Of a stretch of 25,502 nucleotides of DNA, positions 6,306 to 17,905 are shown piece by piece (position 1 is the stretch's first letter; each line of letters starts with the position of its first letter). The notes below the pieces were generated by a model. The model ran no database searches and was not told the DNA's origin. It saw nothing but the letters and a program-made list of their open reading frames with translations. The position numbers were made by a program, and so were the translations under genes. Source of the DNA: JANWZL01 sp037445185 (lineage in GTDB: Bacteria > Pseudomonadota > Gammaproteobacteria > Burkholderiales > Thiobacillaceae); contig JBBIKZ010000023.1 of NCBI GenBank assembly GCA_037445185.1, positions 1 to 25,502 on the forward strand. The letters are read 5' to 3'.

Positions 6306-8447
6306 ACCCGCCGTGGACATGAGACGCCTGCGGTAGGCCCATGCCGCCGGCAGGATCGCGGCGACCAGCAGCCCTGCGAGCGCCCAGACCGGCCACCAGA
6401 CCGGCCGATTCCAGCGCGCCTGGTAGGCCACGCGCCTGTGCGGCGTCACCTTGAGGTATTTGAGGGTGTTGTTGGCCATCAGATTGGGCTTCATGTTGCC
6501 CACCCAGGCGTGGGCGAGGCCGTAGCTCTTGGGATAGTAGGCGAAGACCCAGGGGGCGTCCCGGCGCACGATCGCCAGCATGGCATCGATCACCCGCTGC
6601 CGCTCCGGGCCGCTGTCCATGTCCTTCATCAGCCGGAAGAGGCGGTCGAAGTCGGCATTGGCGTAATTGGCGGCATTCTCGCCGTTCTTGCCCACCTTGC
6701 GGTTGGGGCCATAGAGCAGGAAGAGGAAATTCTCCGGGTCGGGGTAGTCCGCGTTCCAGCCCCACTCGAAGATCTGGGCGTTGCCCTTGAGCATCTTGTC
6801 CTGGAAGCGGTTGTAATCGGTGGCGCGCACGATGAGCTGGATATTCAGCTTGGCGAACTGCTTGCGATACCAGTCGAGCCGGCTCTTGGCCTCGGGGCCG
6901 CTGGCCATGGTGTCGAAGTACAGGGTGAGCGGCCGGCCCGTGCCCGCCTCACGCCCGCCGGGATAGCCGGCCTCGGCCAGCAGGCGCCTGGCCTCCTCGA
7001 TGTCGCGCCGGACCGCCCTGCCACCCTCCCAACGGTAGACGACGGGGTTGATGCCCGCCTCGCCTTCCAGGTGGCCGAAGATGCCCGGCGGCAGCGGCCC
7101 ATGGGCAGGCAGGCCGCGGCCATTGAGAAAGATGGCGATGAACTCCTCGTAATCCAGGGCGATGGACAAGGCCTGGCGCAGCTTGCGCGCACGGTCCGAG
7201 TCGCCCCCCGCCACCGGGTCGAGCATGTTGAAGCCGACATACCAGATGGAGGTGCGCACCGCGGTGGTGAGCCGTATGTCGCGCGCCCGCATGTCCGGGC
7301 TCAGGTCAGGCTGACCGTCTGGACCGATGCGGATGGCCTGGTCGAAGGTATCCGAACCGATGCCCGAACTGTCGTAGTAGCCCTGTAGGAATTTGCCCCA
7401 TTCCGGGATGTCCTCCTTCTCCAGGCGATAGACGGCCGCGTCGAGCAGAGGCAGCCGCCGTCCCGCGTCGGCGAGCAGCCCGGCCTCGGCATCGCGCGGC
7501 TCGCCCGCATCGGGGTAGAAATCCTCACGGTAGTTGGGGTTGCGGCGCAGGATCATGACCCGGTTGGGGTCGTTCTCGGCCAGGTAGAACGGCCCCGTGC
7601 CCACCGGCTCCCAGTCCAGGCTGAGATTGCGCGCCGCCATGCCCGGCTGGTTGTAGAAGCGCTCGGCCTCCGGCGGCACGGGGGCGAAGAAGGGCATCGC
7701 CAGCCAGTAGATGAACTGCGGATACTTGCCGCGGATCTTGATGCGGTAGGTATACCGGTCGACGACCTCGGCCCCTTCCAGGGGGTAGCGCTCGAGGTCC
7801 AGATAGGCGTCCGGCGGCAGATCCTTGGTCACCTCCTGCAGCATGCGGCCATACTCCCCCAGGCCGACGATGTACTCGCTCATGAGGCCGAAGATGGGCG
7901 AGGCGAGGCGCGGGTTGGCCAGGCGCTTGATCTGATAGACATAGTCGGCGGCCACCAGCTCGCGGCTGCCCGTTTCCCGGAAATCCGCCAGCCGCCAGAC
8001 CCGCTCGAGGTCGCCCGGCCGCAGGGGGACGTAACGCAGCCGTCCGTTTCCATCGCGCGCGAAGCAGGGATGCGGCTGATAGCGGATGCCGGGCTTGATG
8101 CGGATTTCATAGGTGGTGTAGGCGATGCGCTCGGGCGGCGCGTCCGGCGGGAGCTGGCGTCCCTGCGCGTCCTGGTGGGTCACGCGCGGCATGCCTTCGG
8201 CGGTGAGGGGTTCGAGCCGGTACGGCCGCCGCAGATAGTGGTACTGCAGGGGCGGATCGTAGATCTGGCCGGTAAAGACGACCTCGTTCGAGCTGTAGGA
8301 ACGCGCCGGATCGAGATGCTTGGGCCGGTCCGGCCCGAAAGTGGAGAACAAGACATTGCGACCGGCCTCCCCCGCCCCATGCGGGTTGTTCAGCGGCCCG
8401 CTGCAAGCGGCCAGCAACAGGGGGAGCAGCCAGATCCAGGATGGCAT
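6303..8447 (-). CDS. Peptide-type ABC transporter substrate-binding lipoprotein (SBP family 5)
   Basis: This 714-residue protein begins MPSWIWLLPLLLAACSG, a lipoprotein signal with lipobox LAAC (Cys15), so it should be an envelope lipoprotein that captures the transporter's substrate. The body has family 5 (OppA/DppA-like) features: LDPARSYSSNEVVFTGQIYDPPLQY near the N-terminus, EPVGTGPFYL, MILRRNPNYRED, and the later ALDYEEFI, PLPPGIFGH and ARRLLAEAGYPGG segments. It is longer than typical OppA (about 540). Unusually, it ends in a hydrophobic stretch (VWALAGLLVAAILPAAWAY) followed by RRR, which looks like a second membrane anchor. The ATG at 8447 was chosen over an upstream frame reaching 8588 because it places the signal sequence at the N-terminus. 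No clear Shine-Dalgarno precedes it. It is first in the operon but is separated from oppB by the 6058-6305 repeat. Confidence 0.88.
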   Translation of the reverse strand: MPSWIWLLPLLLAACSGPLNNPHGAGEAGRNVLFSTFGPDRPKHLDPARSYSSNEVVFTGQIYDPPLQYHYLRRPYRLEPLTAEGMPRVTHQDAQGRQLPPDAPPERIAYTTYEIRIKPGIRYQPHPCFARDGNGRLRYVPLRPGDLERVWRLADFRETGSRELVAADYVYQIKRLANPRLASPIFGLMSEYIVGLGEYGRMLQEVTKDLPPDAYLDLERYPLEGAEVVDRYTYRIKIRGKYPQFIYWLAMPFFAPVPPEAERFYNQPGMAARNLSLDWEPVGTGPFYLAENDPNRVMILRRNPNYREDFYPDAGEPRDAEAGLLADAGRRLPLLDAAVYRLEKEDIPEWGKFLQGYYDSSGIGSDTFDQAIRIGPDGQPDLSPDMRARDIRLTTAVRTSIWYVGFNMLDPVAGGDSDRARKLRQALSIALDYEEFIAIFLNGRGLPAHGPLPPGIFGHLEGEAGINPVVYRWEGGRAVRRDIEEARRLLAEAGYPGGREAGTGRPLTLYFDTMASGPEAKSRLDWYRKQFAKLNIQLIVRATDYNRFQDKMLKGNAQIFEWGWNADYPDPENFLFLLYGPNRKVGKNGENAANYANADFDRLFRLMKDMDSGPERQRVIDAMLAIVRRDAPWVFAYYPKSYGLAHAWVGNMKPNLMANNTLKYLKVTPHRRVAYQARWNRPVWWPVWALAGLLVAAILPAAWAYRRRLMSTAG

Positions 8448-8568
8448 GACAGGAGTGTAACCCGTCCTGACCGATCGGCCAGCCCGTCGCATCGACCTCG
8501 ACCGGTCCGGTACCCAAGCCCGTCCGGACGATGCGGGCACATCGTAAAGGGGCCCTCTTGCCTCACGG

Positions 8569-8574
8569 TATAAT
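8569..8574 (+). promoter_or_regulatory. Candidate -10 box for fabI
   Basis: A perfect TATAAT lies 38 bp before the fabI ATG in the 164-bp divergent region between the binding-protein gene and fabI. No good -35 hexamer stands at the usual 16-18 bp distance, so the promoter may need an activator. I found no clear promoter for the opposite gene in this region. Confidence 0.45.
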
Positions 8575-8611
8575 CCCCGTTCGTCCACTACAACCTGCAG
8601 AGGATCACGCC

Positions 8612-9403
8612 ATGGGCTTTCTTGCCGGCAAAAAAATACTCATCACGGGGCTCATCAGCAATCGCTCCATCGCTTACGGCATCGCCCAGGCCTGTAGGCG
8701 CGAGGGGGCGGAACTCGCCTTCAGCTATCAGGGGGAGCGGGCGCGCGACCGCGTGGTCGAGTTCGCCGGCAAGGATTTCGGCTCGCAACTGTGCTTCGAC
8801 TGCGACGTCACCAGCGACGAGCAGATCGAGCGGTTGTTCAAGGACCTCGCCCGCCACTGGGATGGCCTGGACGGCATCGTCCATTCCATCGCCTTCGTGC
8901 CGAAACAGGCCCTGGCGGGGGACTATCTGGAAAGCGTGAACCGGGAGTACTTCCGCATCGCCCACGACGTCTCCAGCTATTCCTTCACGGCCCTGGCCAA
9001 GGCAGGGCTGCCCATGATGCAGGGGCGCAAGGCGGCGCTGCTCACCCTGACCTATCTGGGCGCCGTGCGCTCCGTGCCGCACTACAACGTGATGGGGCTG
9101 GCCAAGGCCAGCCTGGAATCCTCGGTGTACTACCTTGCCGCCAGCCTGGGCCCGCGGGGTATACGCGTCAACGGGCTGTCCGCCGGGCCGATCAAGACCC
9201 TCGCGGCCTCCGGCATCGCCGATTTCAACAAGCTGCTCGCCTGGGGCGAGAAGCACTCGCCGCTGCGGCGCAACGTGACCATCGAGGAGGTGGGCAACGC
9301 CGCGGCCTTCCTGCTCTCGGACCTGGCCTCCGGCATCACCGGCGAGATCACTTATGTGGATGCCGGCTTCAACAGCACCGCCGGTTTGGCGGTGGAGGAA
9401 TGA
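8612..9403 (+). CDS. fabI: Enoyl-[acyl-carrier-protein] reductase [NADH]
   Basis: FabI catalyses the last step of each fatty-acid elongation cycle, NADH-dependent reduction of trans-2-enoyl-ACP, in the cytoplasm. The protein has 263 residues, the normal family length. It begins MGFLAGKKILITGLISNRSI, the atypical nucleotide-binding start of FabI. The active-site set is present: LTYLGA (Y148), then HYNVMGLAKA (Y158 and K165), matching the Tyr-x6-Tyr-x6-Lys arrangement of E. coli FabI. The C-terminal GNAAAFLLSDLASGITGE is also characteristic. The ATG at 8612 has an AGAGGA Shine-Dalgarno at 8599-8604. A frame open further upstream to 8531 lacks family similarity and was rejected. It stands alone, divergent from the ABC importer and convergent with ppiD. 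Confidence 0.96.
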   Translation: MGFLAGKKILITGLISNRSIAYGIAQACRREGAELAFSYQGERARDRVVEFAGKDFGSQLCFDCDVTSDEQIERLFKDLARHWDGLDGIVHSIAFVPKQALAGDYLESVNREYFRIAHDVSSYSFTALAKAGLPMMQGRKAALLTLTYLGAVRSVPHYNVMGLAKASLESSVYYLAASLGPRGIRVNGLSAGPIKTLAASGIADFNKLLAWGEKHSPLRRNVTIEEVGNAAAFLLSDLASGITGEITYVDAGFNSTAGLAVEE

Positions 9404-9443
9404 GCCCGGGACGGCGCCACGCCGTATGGGCGACACAGACGAC

Positions 9444-9466
9444 AACGGCCGGTTGCACCGGCCGTT
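9444..9466. terminator. Bidirectional hairpin terminator between fabI and ppiD
   Basis: AACGGCCGG (9444-9452) and CCGGCCGTT (9458-9466) form a perfect 9-bp stem with a 5-base loop, between the two convergent stop codons. The T tract is short, so efficiency is uncertain. Confidence 0.6.
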
Positions 9467-9490
9467 TCGCCGCCGCCCATGCAGGCGAGG

Positions 9491-11362
9491 TCACTCTGAC
9501 TTGCGCTCGATGAAGTCCTTGTTGACGTCGATCTCGGCCCGCCCGCGCAAGGCCTCCAGGAGCGCCCTTACCTCCTCCTGAGCGACGAGCCTTCTCAGGT
9601 CACGGCGGATCAGGGTCACCTGTTCCGGTGCCACCGTCTCCTCGGTCACGCGGTTGATGCGATAGAGCCGATAACCCTCACGGCTCTCCAGGCCGACATA
9701 GGTCGGCAGTCTGTCGGTCCGGGCCTTGTAGACCGCCTTGATCGCCTCCGGCGGCAGGTTGAGGGGTTGCATGCGGGAGATCGTCATCGGCGCACTCATG
9801 CCGGTCGGCACCTCACCCCCTTGGGCGGCCTCGAGCGCCTGCTGGCCCGCCGCGATGGCCCGCTCGCGGGCGGCCTTGGCGGTGAGCTTGAGGCGGATCT
9901 CGCCGGCCACCTCCTGTAGCGGGCGCACACCTTCCGGTCTGTGCTCCAGCACGCGCGCGGCGACGAGGACGTTGGGCGCCACTTCGATGGCTTCCGTGTT
10001 TTGCTTCTTCACCAGGGCCTCTTCGGCGAACAGGGCGTCCACCAGCCGGGGGTTGCCCAGGACCCTCGGCTCGGCCTCCTTGCGGCTCACCCAGCCGCTC
10101 ACCTGCAGGGGCAGCCCCAATTCCTTCGCGGCCGGCTCCAGGCTGTCGGGCTGTTCGTAGACCAGGTTGCTGAAACGGTCAGCCGCCTCGGCGAAGTGAC
10201 GTTGGGCCTCCTGCTGACGCAGTTCGTCGAGGATCTCCCCTTTCACCATCTCGAATCCGAGTTTGCTGCCGGGGACGATGCCGTCCAGGCGGATGATGTG
10301 ATAGCCGAACTCCGACTCCACCAGGCCGCGTATCTCCCCCTTGTTCATGCTGAAGACCGCGTCGGCGAAGGGTTTGACCATCATGTCCCGGCTGAAGCTG
10401 CCCAGATCGCCGCCTCGCTCGGCGGACACCGGATCCTGGGAATGCTGCCTGGCCAGTGTCTCGAACCGGCCGGGATTGGCCTGCACCTCCTGCAGCAGCT
10501 TTTCCGCCCTGGCGCGGGCCGCCTGCCGGCTGCCGGCGTCCATGCTGGCGTCCGCCCGGATGAGGATGTGGCTGGCCTTGCGCTGCTCCGGCTCCTGATA
10601 GCGGGCCTGATTGGCCTCGTAATACTGGCGCGCGGCGGCCTCATCCACCTGGATCTTGGCGGCGAGCACGTCGGGGCTGAGCAGGAGGTATTGCACCCGA
10701 ACCTGCGCCGGCGTCATGTAATCCTGTCGGTGAGCGTTGTACTCGGCCTCGACGACGCGGTCATCGATCCGTATGTCGGCCAGATACTGGTTGACGTCGA
10801 AAATGCGCTCCTGAACTTCGCGCCTCTCTGCCAGCAGCCTGCCCAGGCGGGTCGCGACGACCTTCGGCACGACGGCCCCCTCGCCATAGGCGGTCTGGAT
10901 CTGCCGCAACAGCAAATCCTGGCGCACCATCTGGTCGAAATAGGCCGGGCTCATGCCTCGGCTACGCAGCCATGCCTCCAGTCTCTGCTGGGAGAACTTG
11001 CCGTTTTCCTGAAACGGCTCCAGTTCGAGCAAAAAGGCGGAGACTTGGGCGTCCGTGACCTGCATGCCGGCGCGCAGGGCCGCACCGGTCAGCAGGCGGG
11101 TATTCACAAGCTGGTCCAGTACACGTTGACGCAACGCCGGATCATCGGCGGCGTCGCGCCCGAGTTGTTCCTGCTGTTGGCGCAGGGCGTCGAGAAACTC
11201 CTGCTGGGTGACCACTTCACCGTTGACGCTGACCGCTGGCGCCGCCTGTCCACCGCCCTCGAAATACCAGTTGACACCCCATACGGCAAAGGTCAGGGCG
11301 ATGAATCCGAGTATGATCTTGGCGATCCATCCCCGTGCGTGGTTTCTGATGGCTTCAAGCAT
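9491..11362 (-). CDS. ppiD: Periplasmic folding factor / peptidyl-prolyl isomerase D
   Basis: PpiD is an inner-membrane-anchored periplasmic chaperone near the Sec translocon that helps fold secreted proteins. The 623-residue protein (about 623 in E. coli) has a short cytoplasmic start MLEAIRNHARGWIAK and one transmembrane helix (about 14-34). A SurA/PpiD-type N-terminal chaperone region covers about 40-240. A parvulin-like domain at about 263-359 contains HILIRADAS, GGDLGSFSRDMM and EFGYHIIRLD. The 260-residue C-terminal part is chaperone-like. The ATG at 11362 yields the expected anchor, although no strong Shine-Dalgarno is visible. It follows hupB and two tRNA genes; a terminator at 11380-11408 separates it from the tRNAs, so it probably has its own promoter or depends on read-through. 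Confidence 0.93.
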   Translation of the reverse strand: MLEAIRNHARGWIAKIILGFIALTFAVWGVNWYFEGGGQAAPAVSVNGEVVTQQEFLDALRQQQEQLGRDAADDPALRQRVLDQLVNTRLLTGAALRAGMQVTDAQVSAFLLELEPFQENGKFSQQRLEAWLRSRGMSPAYFDQMVRQDLLLRQIQTAYGEGAVVPKVVATRLGRLLAERREVQERIFDVNQYLADIRIDDRVVEAEYNAHRQDYMTPAQVRVQYLLLSPDVLAAKIQVDEAAARQYYEANQARYQEPEQRKASHILIRADASMDAGSRQAARARAEKLLQEVQANPGRFETLARQHSQDPVSAERGGDLGSFSRDMMVKPFADAVFSMNKGEIRGLVESEFGYHIIRLDGIVPGSKLGFEMVKGEILDELRQQEAQRHFAEAADRFSNLVYEQPDSLEPAAKELGLPLQVSGWVSRKEAEPRVLGNPRLVDALFAEEALVKKQNTEAIEVAPNVLVAARVLEHRPEGVRPLQEVAGEIRLKLTAKAARERAIAAGQQALEAAQGGEVPTGMSAPMTISRMQPLNLPPEAIKAVYKARTDRLPTYVGLESREGYRLYRINRVTEETVAPEQVTLIRRDLRRLVAQEEVRALLEALRGRAEIDVNKDFIERKSE

Positions 11363-11379
11363 GGGTAGACATGGCGCAG

Positions 11380-11408
11380 AAAAAAAGGCGAACTCGCGTT
11401 CGCCTTTT
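11380..11408 (-). terminator. Rho-independent terminator after tRNA-Asp
   Basis: AAAAGGCGAAC (11383-11393) pairs perfectly with GTTCGCCTTTT (11398-11408) around a 4-base loop. Read on the minus strand, the stem is followed by seven T residues (complement of 11380-11386). It lies 8 bp beyond the 3' end of tRNA-Asp and just before ppiD, so it should end the hupB-tRNA transcript. Confidence 0.8.
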
Positions 11409-11415
11409 GGGGTGT

Positions 11416-11492
11416 TGGCGGAGTGGACGGGACTCGAACCCGCGACCCCCGGCGTGACAGGCCGGTATTCTAACCGACTGAACTACCACTCC
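11416..11492 (-). tRNA. tRNA-Asp (GTC)
   Basis: The reverse complement folds as a 77-nt tRNA with acceptor GGAGTGG/CCACTCC, a D-loop TTCAGTCGGTTAGA, anticodon GTC (complement of 11456-11458) in CCTGTCACG, T-arm GGTTCGAGTCC and an encoded CCA end (11416-11418). It follows tRNA-Val by 18 bp. Confidence 0.97.
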
Positions 11493-11510
11493 TAAAACCG
11501 TTTTTCCTTC

Positions 11511-11586
11511 TGGTGGGTGCTGACGGGATCGAACCGCCGACATTCGCCTTGTAAGGGCGACGCTCTGCCAGCTGAGCTAAGCACCC
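11511..11586 (-). tRNA. tRNA-Val (TAC)
   Basis: The reverse complement is a 76-nt tRNA with acceptor GGGTGCT/AGCACCC, D-loop TAGCTCAGCTGGCAGA, anticodon TAC (complement of 11551-11553), T-arm GGTTCGATCCC and an encoded CCA (11511-11513). It begins 11 bp after the hupB stop, so it is probably processed from a hupB-tRNA-Val-tRNA-Asp transcript. Confidence 0.97.
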
Positions 11587-11597
11587 TGGAAAGCCCG

Positions 11598-11870
11598 TTA
11601 GTTTACAGAATCTTTCAGGGCTTTACCAGCACGGAATTTCGGCACCTTGGCAGCCTTGATCTTGATGGCCGTGCCGGTACGCGGGTTGCGGCCCGTGCGG
11701 GCGGCGCGCTTGCCGACATAGAAGGTGCCGAAACCCACCAGGGTCACCATGTCGCCCTTCTTCAGGGCCTTCTTGACCGCTTCCATGGCGCCGTCGAGGG
11801 CGCGCCCGGCAGCGGCCTTGGAGATATCGGCGGATGCGGCGATCGCATCGATCAGTTCAGACTTGTTCAC
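11598..11870 (-). CDS. hupB: DNA-binding protein HU-beta
   Basis: HU is a small dimeric nucleoid protein that bends DNA without strong sequence specificity. The product has exactly 90 residues, beginning (M)NKSELIDAIAASADISKA, with the core GDMVTLVGFGTF (40-50) and the DNA-contacting arm around RTGRNPRTG (58-66) ahead of IKIKAAKVPKF. The start is a GTG at 11870 preceded by AAGGGGAA. Upstream in-frame ATGs to 11951 would add 27 residues foreign to HU and would run through the promoter. It lies between lon and ppiD, the standard position of hupB, and is followed at once by two tRNA genes. Confidence 0.96.
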   Translation of the reverse strand: MNKSELIDAIAASADISKAAAGRALDGAMEAVKKALKKGDMVTLVGFGTFYVGKRAARTGRNPRTGTAIKIKAAKVPKFRAGKALKDSVN

Positions 11871-11921
11871 GAATTTCCCCTTTCCGTGGATAGATGGCGT
11901 GCGCAGGAAACCTGCAAGCGT

Positions 11922-11951
11922 GTTATAGCAACGCGGGGATCGCGGTGTCAA
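11922..11951 (-). promoter_or_regulatory. Sigma70-type promoter of hupB
   Basis: On the minus strand TTGACA (complement of 11946-11951) and TATAAC (complement of 11922-11927) are spaced by 18 bp, 51 bp before the hupB GTG. A near-consensus promoter between lon and hupB suits an abundant nucleoid protein and the tRNAs behind it. Confidence 0.7.
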
Positions 11952-11976
11952 GCGGATTTTTGGGTCGAAACCCCCG

Positions 11977-14388
<2,412 letters not shown>

Positions 14389-14420
14389 GGCATGTCCTTG
14401 GCGGCCTGGTCAGTGTTGCA

Positions 14421-14451
14421 CGTATATGGTTACGCCCCCTCCCTTATCAAG
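14421..14451 (-). promoter_or_regulatory. Candidate lon promoter, heat-shock (sigma32)-like
   Basis: Read on the minus strand between clpX and lon, CTTGAT (complement of 14446-14451) is followed after 16 bp by CCATATACG (complement of 14421-14429). This resembles the sigma32 pattern CTTGAAA/CCCCATNT, and lon is a classical heat-shock gene. The same bases also give a passable sigma70 match (TTGATA with CATATA at 16 bp), so the sigma factor cannot be decided by eye. Confidence 0.45.
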
Positions 14452-14478
14452 GGGTGGCGGCGGCACCCGGGGCGCAGA

Positions 14479-15744
14479 TCAGGAACTGGCTGCCTTGGCC
14501 TGATCGGCGTAGATCAGCAGCGGCTTGCCCTCGTTGGCGACCACCTTGTCATCGACGACCACCTTGACCGCTCCCTCCATGCTGGGCAGCTCGTACATGA
14601 TGTCCAGCAGGCAGTGTTCGATGATGGAGCGTAGTCCCCGGGCACCCGTCTTGCGCTTGAGGGCCGAACGCGCGATGGCCTGGAGCGCCTCGTCGCGGAA
14701 TTCGAGCTCGACGCCCTCCATCTTGAACAGCTTCTGGAACTGTTTGGTCAGCGCGTTCTTGGGCTCGGTCAGGATCTGCACCAAGGCCTTCTCATCGAGC
14801 TCCTCCAACGTGGCGATCACCGGCAGGCGACCGACGAACTCCGGGATCAGGCCGTATTTGATGAGGTCCTCGGGTTCGACCATGCGGAAGATCTCGGTGA
14901 GATCCTTGCGGTTGTCCTTGCTCTTGACCTCGGCGCCGAAGCCGATGCCGGACTTTTCGGTACGGTTGCGGATCACCCGTTCCAGTCCGCTGAAGGCACC
15001 GCCGCAAATGAACAGGATGTTGGTGGTATCGACCTGGATGTATTCCTGGTTCGGGTGCTTGCGCCCGCCCTGGGGGGGGACGGAGGCGACGGTGCCCTCG
15101 ATCAGTTTGAGCAGCGCCTGCTGCACGCCCTCGCCGGAGACGTCGCGGGTGATGGAGGGGTTGTCCGACTTGCGCGAGATCTTGTCGATCTCGTCGATGT
15201 AGACGATGCCAGTCTTGGCCTTCTCCACATCGTAGTCGCACTTCTGCAGCAGCTTCTGGATGATGTTCTCCACGTCCTCGCCCACGTATCCGGCCTCGGT
15301 GAGCGTGGTGGCATCGGCGATGACGAAGGGGACGTTGAGCAACCGGGCCAGGGTCTGGGCCAGCAGGGTCTTGCCGGAACCGGTGGGCCCGATGAGGAGG
15401 ATGTTGCTCTTGGCGAGCTCCACATCGTCGTTCTGGGCGTTGGGTTGACGCAGGCGTTTGTAATGGTTGTAGACGGCGACCGACAGGGCGCGCTTGGCCA
15501 TCTCCTGGCCGATCACATACTGGTCCAGGACCTGGCAGATCTCCTTGGGGGTGGGCAAACGATCCGCCTCGCCCTTGCCCTCCTTGGCGTTGGCGACCTC
15601 CTCGCGAATGATGTCGTTGCACAATTCGACGCACTCGTCGCAAATGAAGACCGACGGCCCGGCGATCAGTTTGCGCACCTCGTGCTGGCTCTTGCCGCAG
15701 AAGGAACAGTAGAGGAGTTTGCCTTTGCCCGCTTTATCAGCCAT
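14479..15744 (-). CDS. clpX: ATP-dependent Clp protease ATP-binding subunit ClpX
   Basis: ClpX is the hexameric unfoldase that recognises tagged substrates and threads them into ClpP. The 421-residue protein starts with a C4 zinc-binding domain (C13, C16, C35, C38 in LYCSFCG and FICDEC). The AAA+ domain has Walker A GPTGSGKT (119-126), Walker B IVYIDEIDKI, the pore motif GYVGED and the IGFGAEV stretch of the ClpP-binding (IGF) loop, then the C-terminal GLIPEFVGRLPV segment. Length and order are normal. It follows clpP by 36 bp in the same direction and is probably cotranscribed with tig and clpP. Confidence 0.97.
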   Translation of the reverse strand: MADKAGKGKLLYCSFCGKSQHEVRKLIAGPSVFICDECVELCNDIIREEVANAKEGKGEADRLPTPKEICQVLDQYVIGQEMAKRALSVAVYNHYKRLRQPNAQNDDVELAKSNILLIGPTGSGKTLLAQTLARLLNVPFVIADATTLTEAGYVGEDVENIIQKLLQKCDYDVEKAKTGIVYIDEIDKISRKSDNPSITRDVSGEGVQQALLKLIEGTVASVPPQGGRKHPNQEYIQVDTTNILFICGGAFSGLERVIRNRTEKSGIGFGAEVKSKDNRKDLTEIFRMVEPEDLIKYGLIPEFVGRLPVIATLEELDEKALVQILTEPKNALTKQFQKLFKMEGVELEFRDEALQAIARSALKRKTGARGLRSIIEHCLLDIMYELPSMEGAVKVVVDDKVVANEGKPLLIYADQAKAASS

Positions 15745-15780
15745 CTTGCCCGTCCGAATACCCGAATGTTTCAGTCAAGT

Positions 15781-16403
<623 letters not shown>

Positions 16404-16404
<1 letters not shown>

Positions 16405-17702
16405 CAGGCATTCCCCATCAGGGCTGCGAGGGTGGTGGGCTCATCCGTGACCTGGGCACGCGCGAGCACCCAATTGACGATGTTGTCTTCGAGCACCAGC
16501 GCTTCGGCCTCGCGCAAACGGTTGGCGTCCCTATAGTACCACGCCACCACCTCGGCGGGTTCTTCGTAGCTCTGCGCGAATTCCTCCACGAGTTGCCTGA
16601 CCTGGTCGGCATCCGCCTTGATGTTCTGCGCACGGGCGAGCTCGTTGAGCAACAGCGACAGCGCCACGCGCCGCCTGGCCTGCGGCTTGAAGACCTCCGC
16701 CTTGAGGTGGATGTCTTGCTCCTTCAGGCCGCGCGCCTTGAGGTCGTTGACCGCCCGCTCCAACAGCACCCGGCTCTCCATGGCGACCAGGCCCTTGGGC
16801 ACCTCGAAGGGGGTCACCTCCAGCAGGCCCTGCAACACCTGCTCCTTGACCTTGGCCTGGATGCGCCGTTTCGCCTCCCGACGCAGATTGACGGCGATCT
16901 CCTCGCGCAGCTTGGCCACGTCGCCGTCGTGGATTCCCAGGCTGCGGGCGAAGTCGGCATCGACCTCGGGCAGATGCGGCGCGTGGACCGATTTGAGCGT
17001 GACGTCGAAGGTCGCGGTCTTGCCGGCCAGTTCCTTGGCGAAATAATCGTCGGGAAAGGTGACCTCGAAGGTCTTGCGCTCGCCAGAGCGCATGCCCAAC
17101 AGCTGGCCCTCGAAGTCTTTGAGGGTGCGCCCCTCGCCCAGCACGACTGGGTAGTCCCGCGCCTCGCCGCCCTGGAAGGGCTTGCCGTCGATCCTGCCGA
17201 CGTAATCGACGTGCACGCGGTCGGACGCCCTCGCCTCCCGATCCACGGCATGGTAGTGCAGACGCTGCTTGCGCAACACTTCCAGGGTGCGGTCTACGTC
17301 GGCGTCGGTCACCTCGACCACCGGCCGGGTCACTTTGATCTGGCTCACGTCCCCGACCGTGATCTCGGGGAAGACTTCGAAGGTGGCGGTGAAGGCGGCC
17401 ACCCCTTCGCCACCGTCACCCCGGTCGAAGCGGGGGTAACCGGCCACGTTCAGGTTGTGAGCGCGCGCCGTCTCGGCAAAGACGCGCTGCAGGGCCTCAC
17501 TCATCACCTCGCCGCGGATCTCGCCGCCATAGCGCTGGGCAACGATCTTCAGCGGGGCCTTGCCGGGACGGAAACCGGACATGCGTACCGTCTTCACCAG
17601 TTGGCGCAGACGCTTGTCGACCTCCGATTCGACGTCGGCCATGTTGAGTTGCAGGGTGATACGGCGCTCTAGCCCGTCCAGGGTTTCCACTTGAGTTTGC
17701 AT
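16404..17702 (-). CDS. tig: Trigger factor, ribosome-associated chaperone
   Basis: Trigger factor binds ribosomal protein L23 at the exit tunnel and shields nascent chains. The 432-residue protein (432 in E. coli) has the ribosome-docking signature GFRPGKAP (43-50) in its N-terminal domain. An FKBP-type prolyl isomerase domain follows at about 155-240 (VHVDYVGRIDGKPFQGG, then PVVLGEG and MRSGERKTFEVTFP). The long helical C-terminal chaperone region ends AALMGNA. The ATG at 17702 has an AAGGA Shine-Dalgarno (complement of 17709-17713). It is first in the tig-clpP-clpX block and lies 27 bp downstream of tRNA-Leu. Confidence 0.97.
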
Positions 17703-17729
17703 CGGTCGTCCTTGCTATAGAGTCTGAGC

Positions 17730-17815
17730 TGGTGCGAAAGGAGGGACTCGAACCCTCACGGGACCAGCCCGCTGGAACCTAAATCCAGTGCGTCTACCAA
17801 TTCCGCCACTTTCGC
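17730..17815 (-). tRNA. tRNA-Leu (TAG)
   Basis: The reverse complement is an 86-nt class II tRNA with acceptor GCGAAAG/CTTTCGC, D-arm GTGGCGGAATTGGTAGACGC, anticodon stem CTGGA/TCCAG around TTTAGGT (anticodon TAG, complement of 17779-17781), a long variable arm (GCGGGCTGGTCCCGT), T-arm GGTTCGAGTCC and an encoded CCA (17730-17732). A tRNA-Leu in front of tig is common in gammaproteobacteria. Confidence 0.97.
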
Positions 17816-17831
17816 GTAAACCTCGGAGTGT

Positions 17832-17837
17832 AATATA
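17832..17837 (-). promoter_or_regulatory. Candidate -10 box of tRNA-Leu
   Basis: TATATT on the minus strand lies 16 bp before the tRNA-Leu 5' end. A CTGACA (complement of 17851-17856) is present but only 13 bp away, too close for a standard -35. The 90-bp gap 17816-17905 must also hold the divergent hpnC promoter, which I could not identify. Confidence 0.35.
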
Positions 17838-17905
17838 GCGCCGCGCGCCGTGTCAGCCGGCGCGACCGAGGCCCACAACCCCGTCTTTGGATTGCCATCA
17901 CGCAC

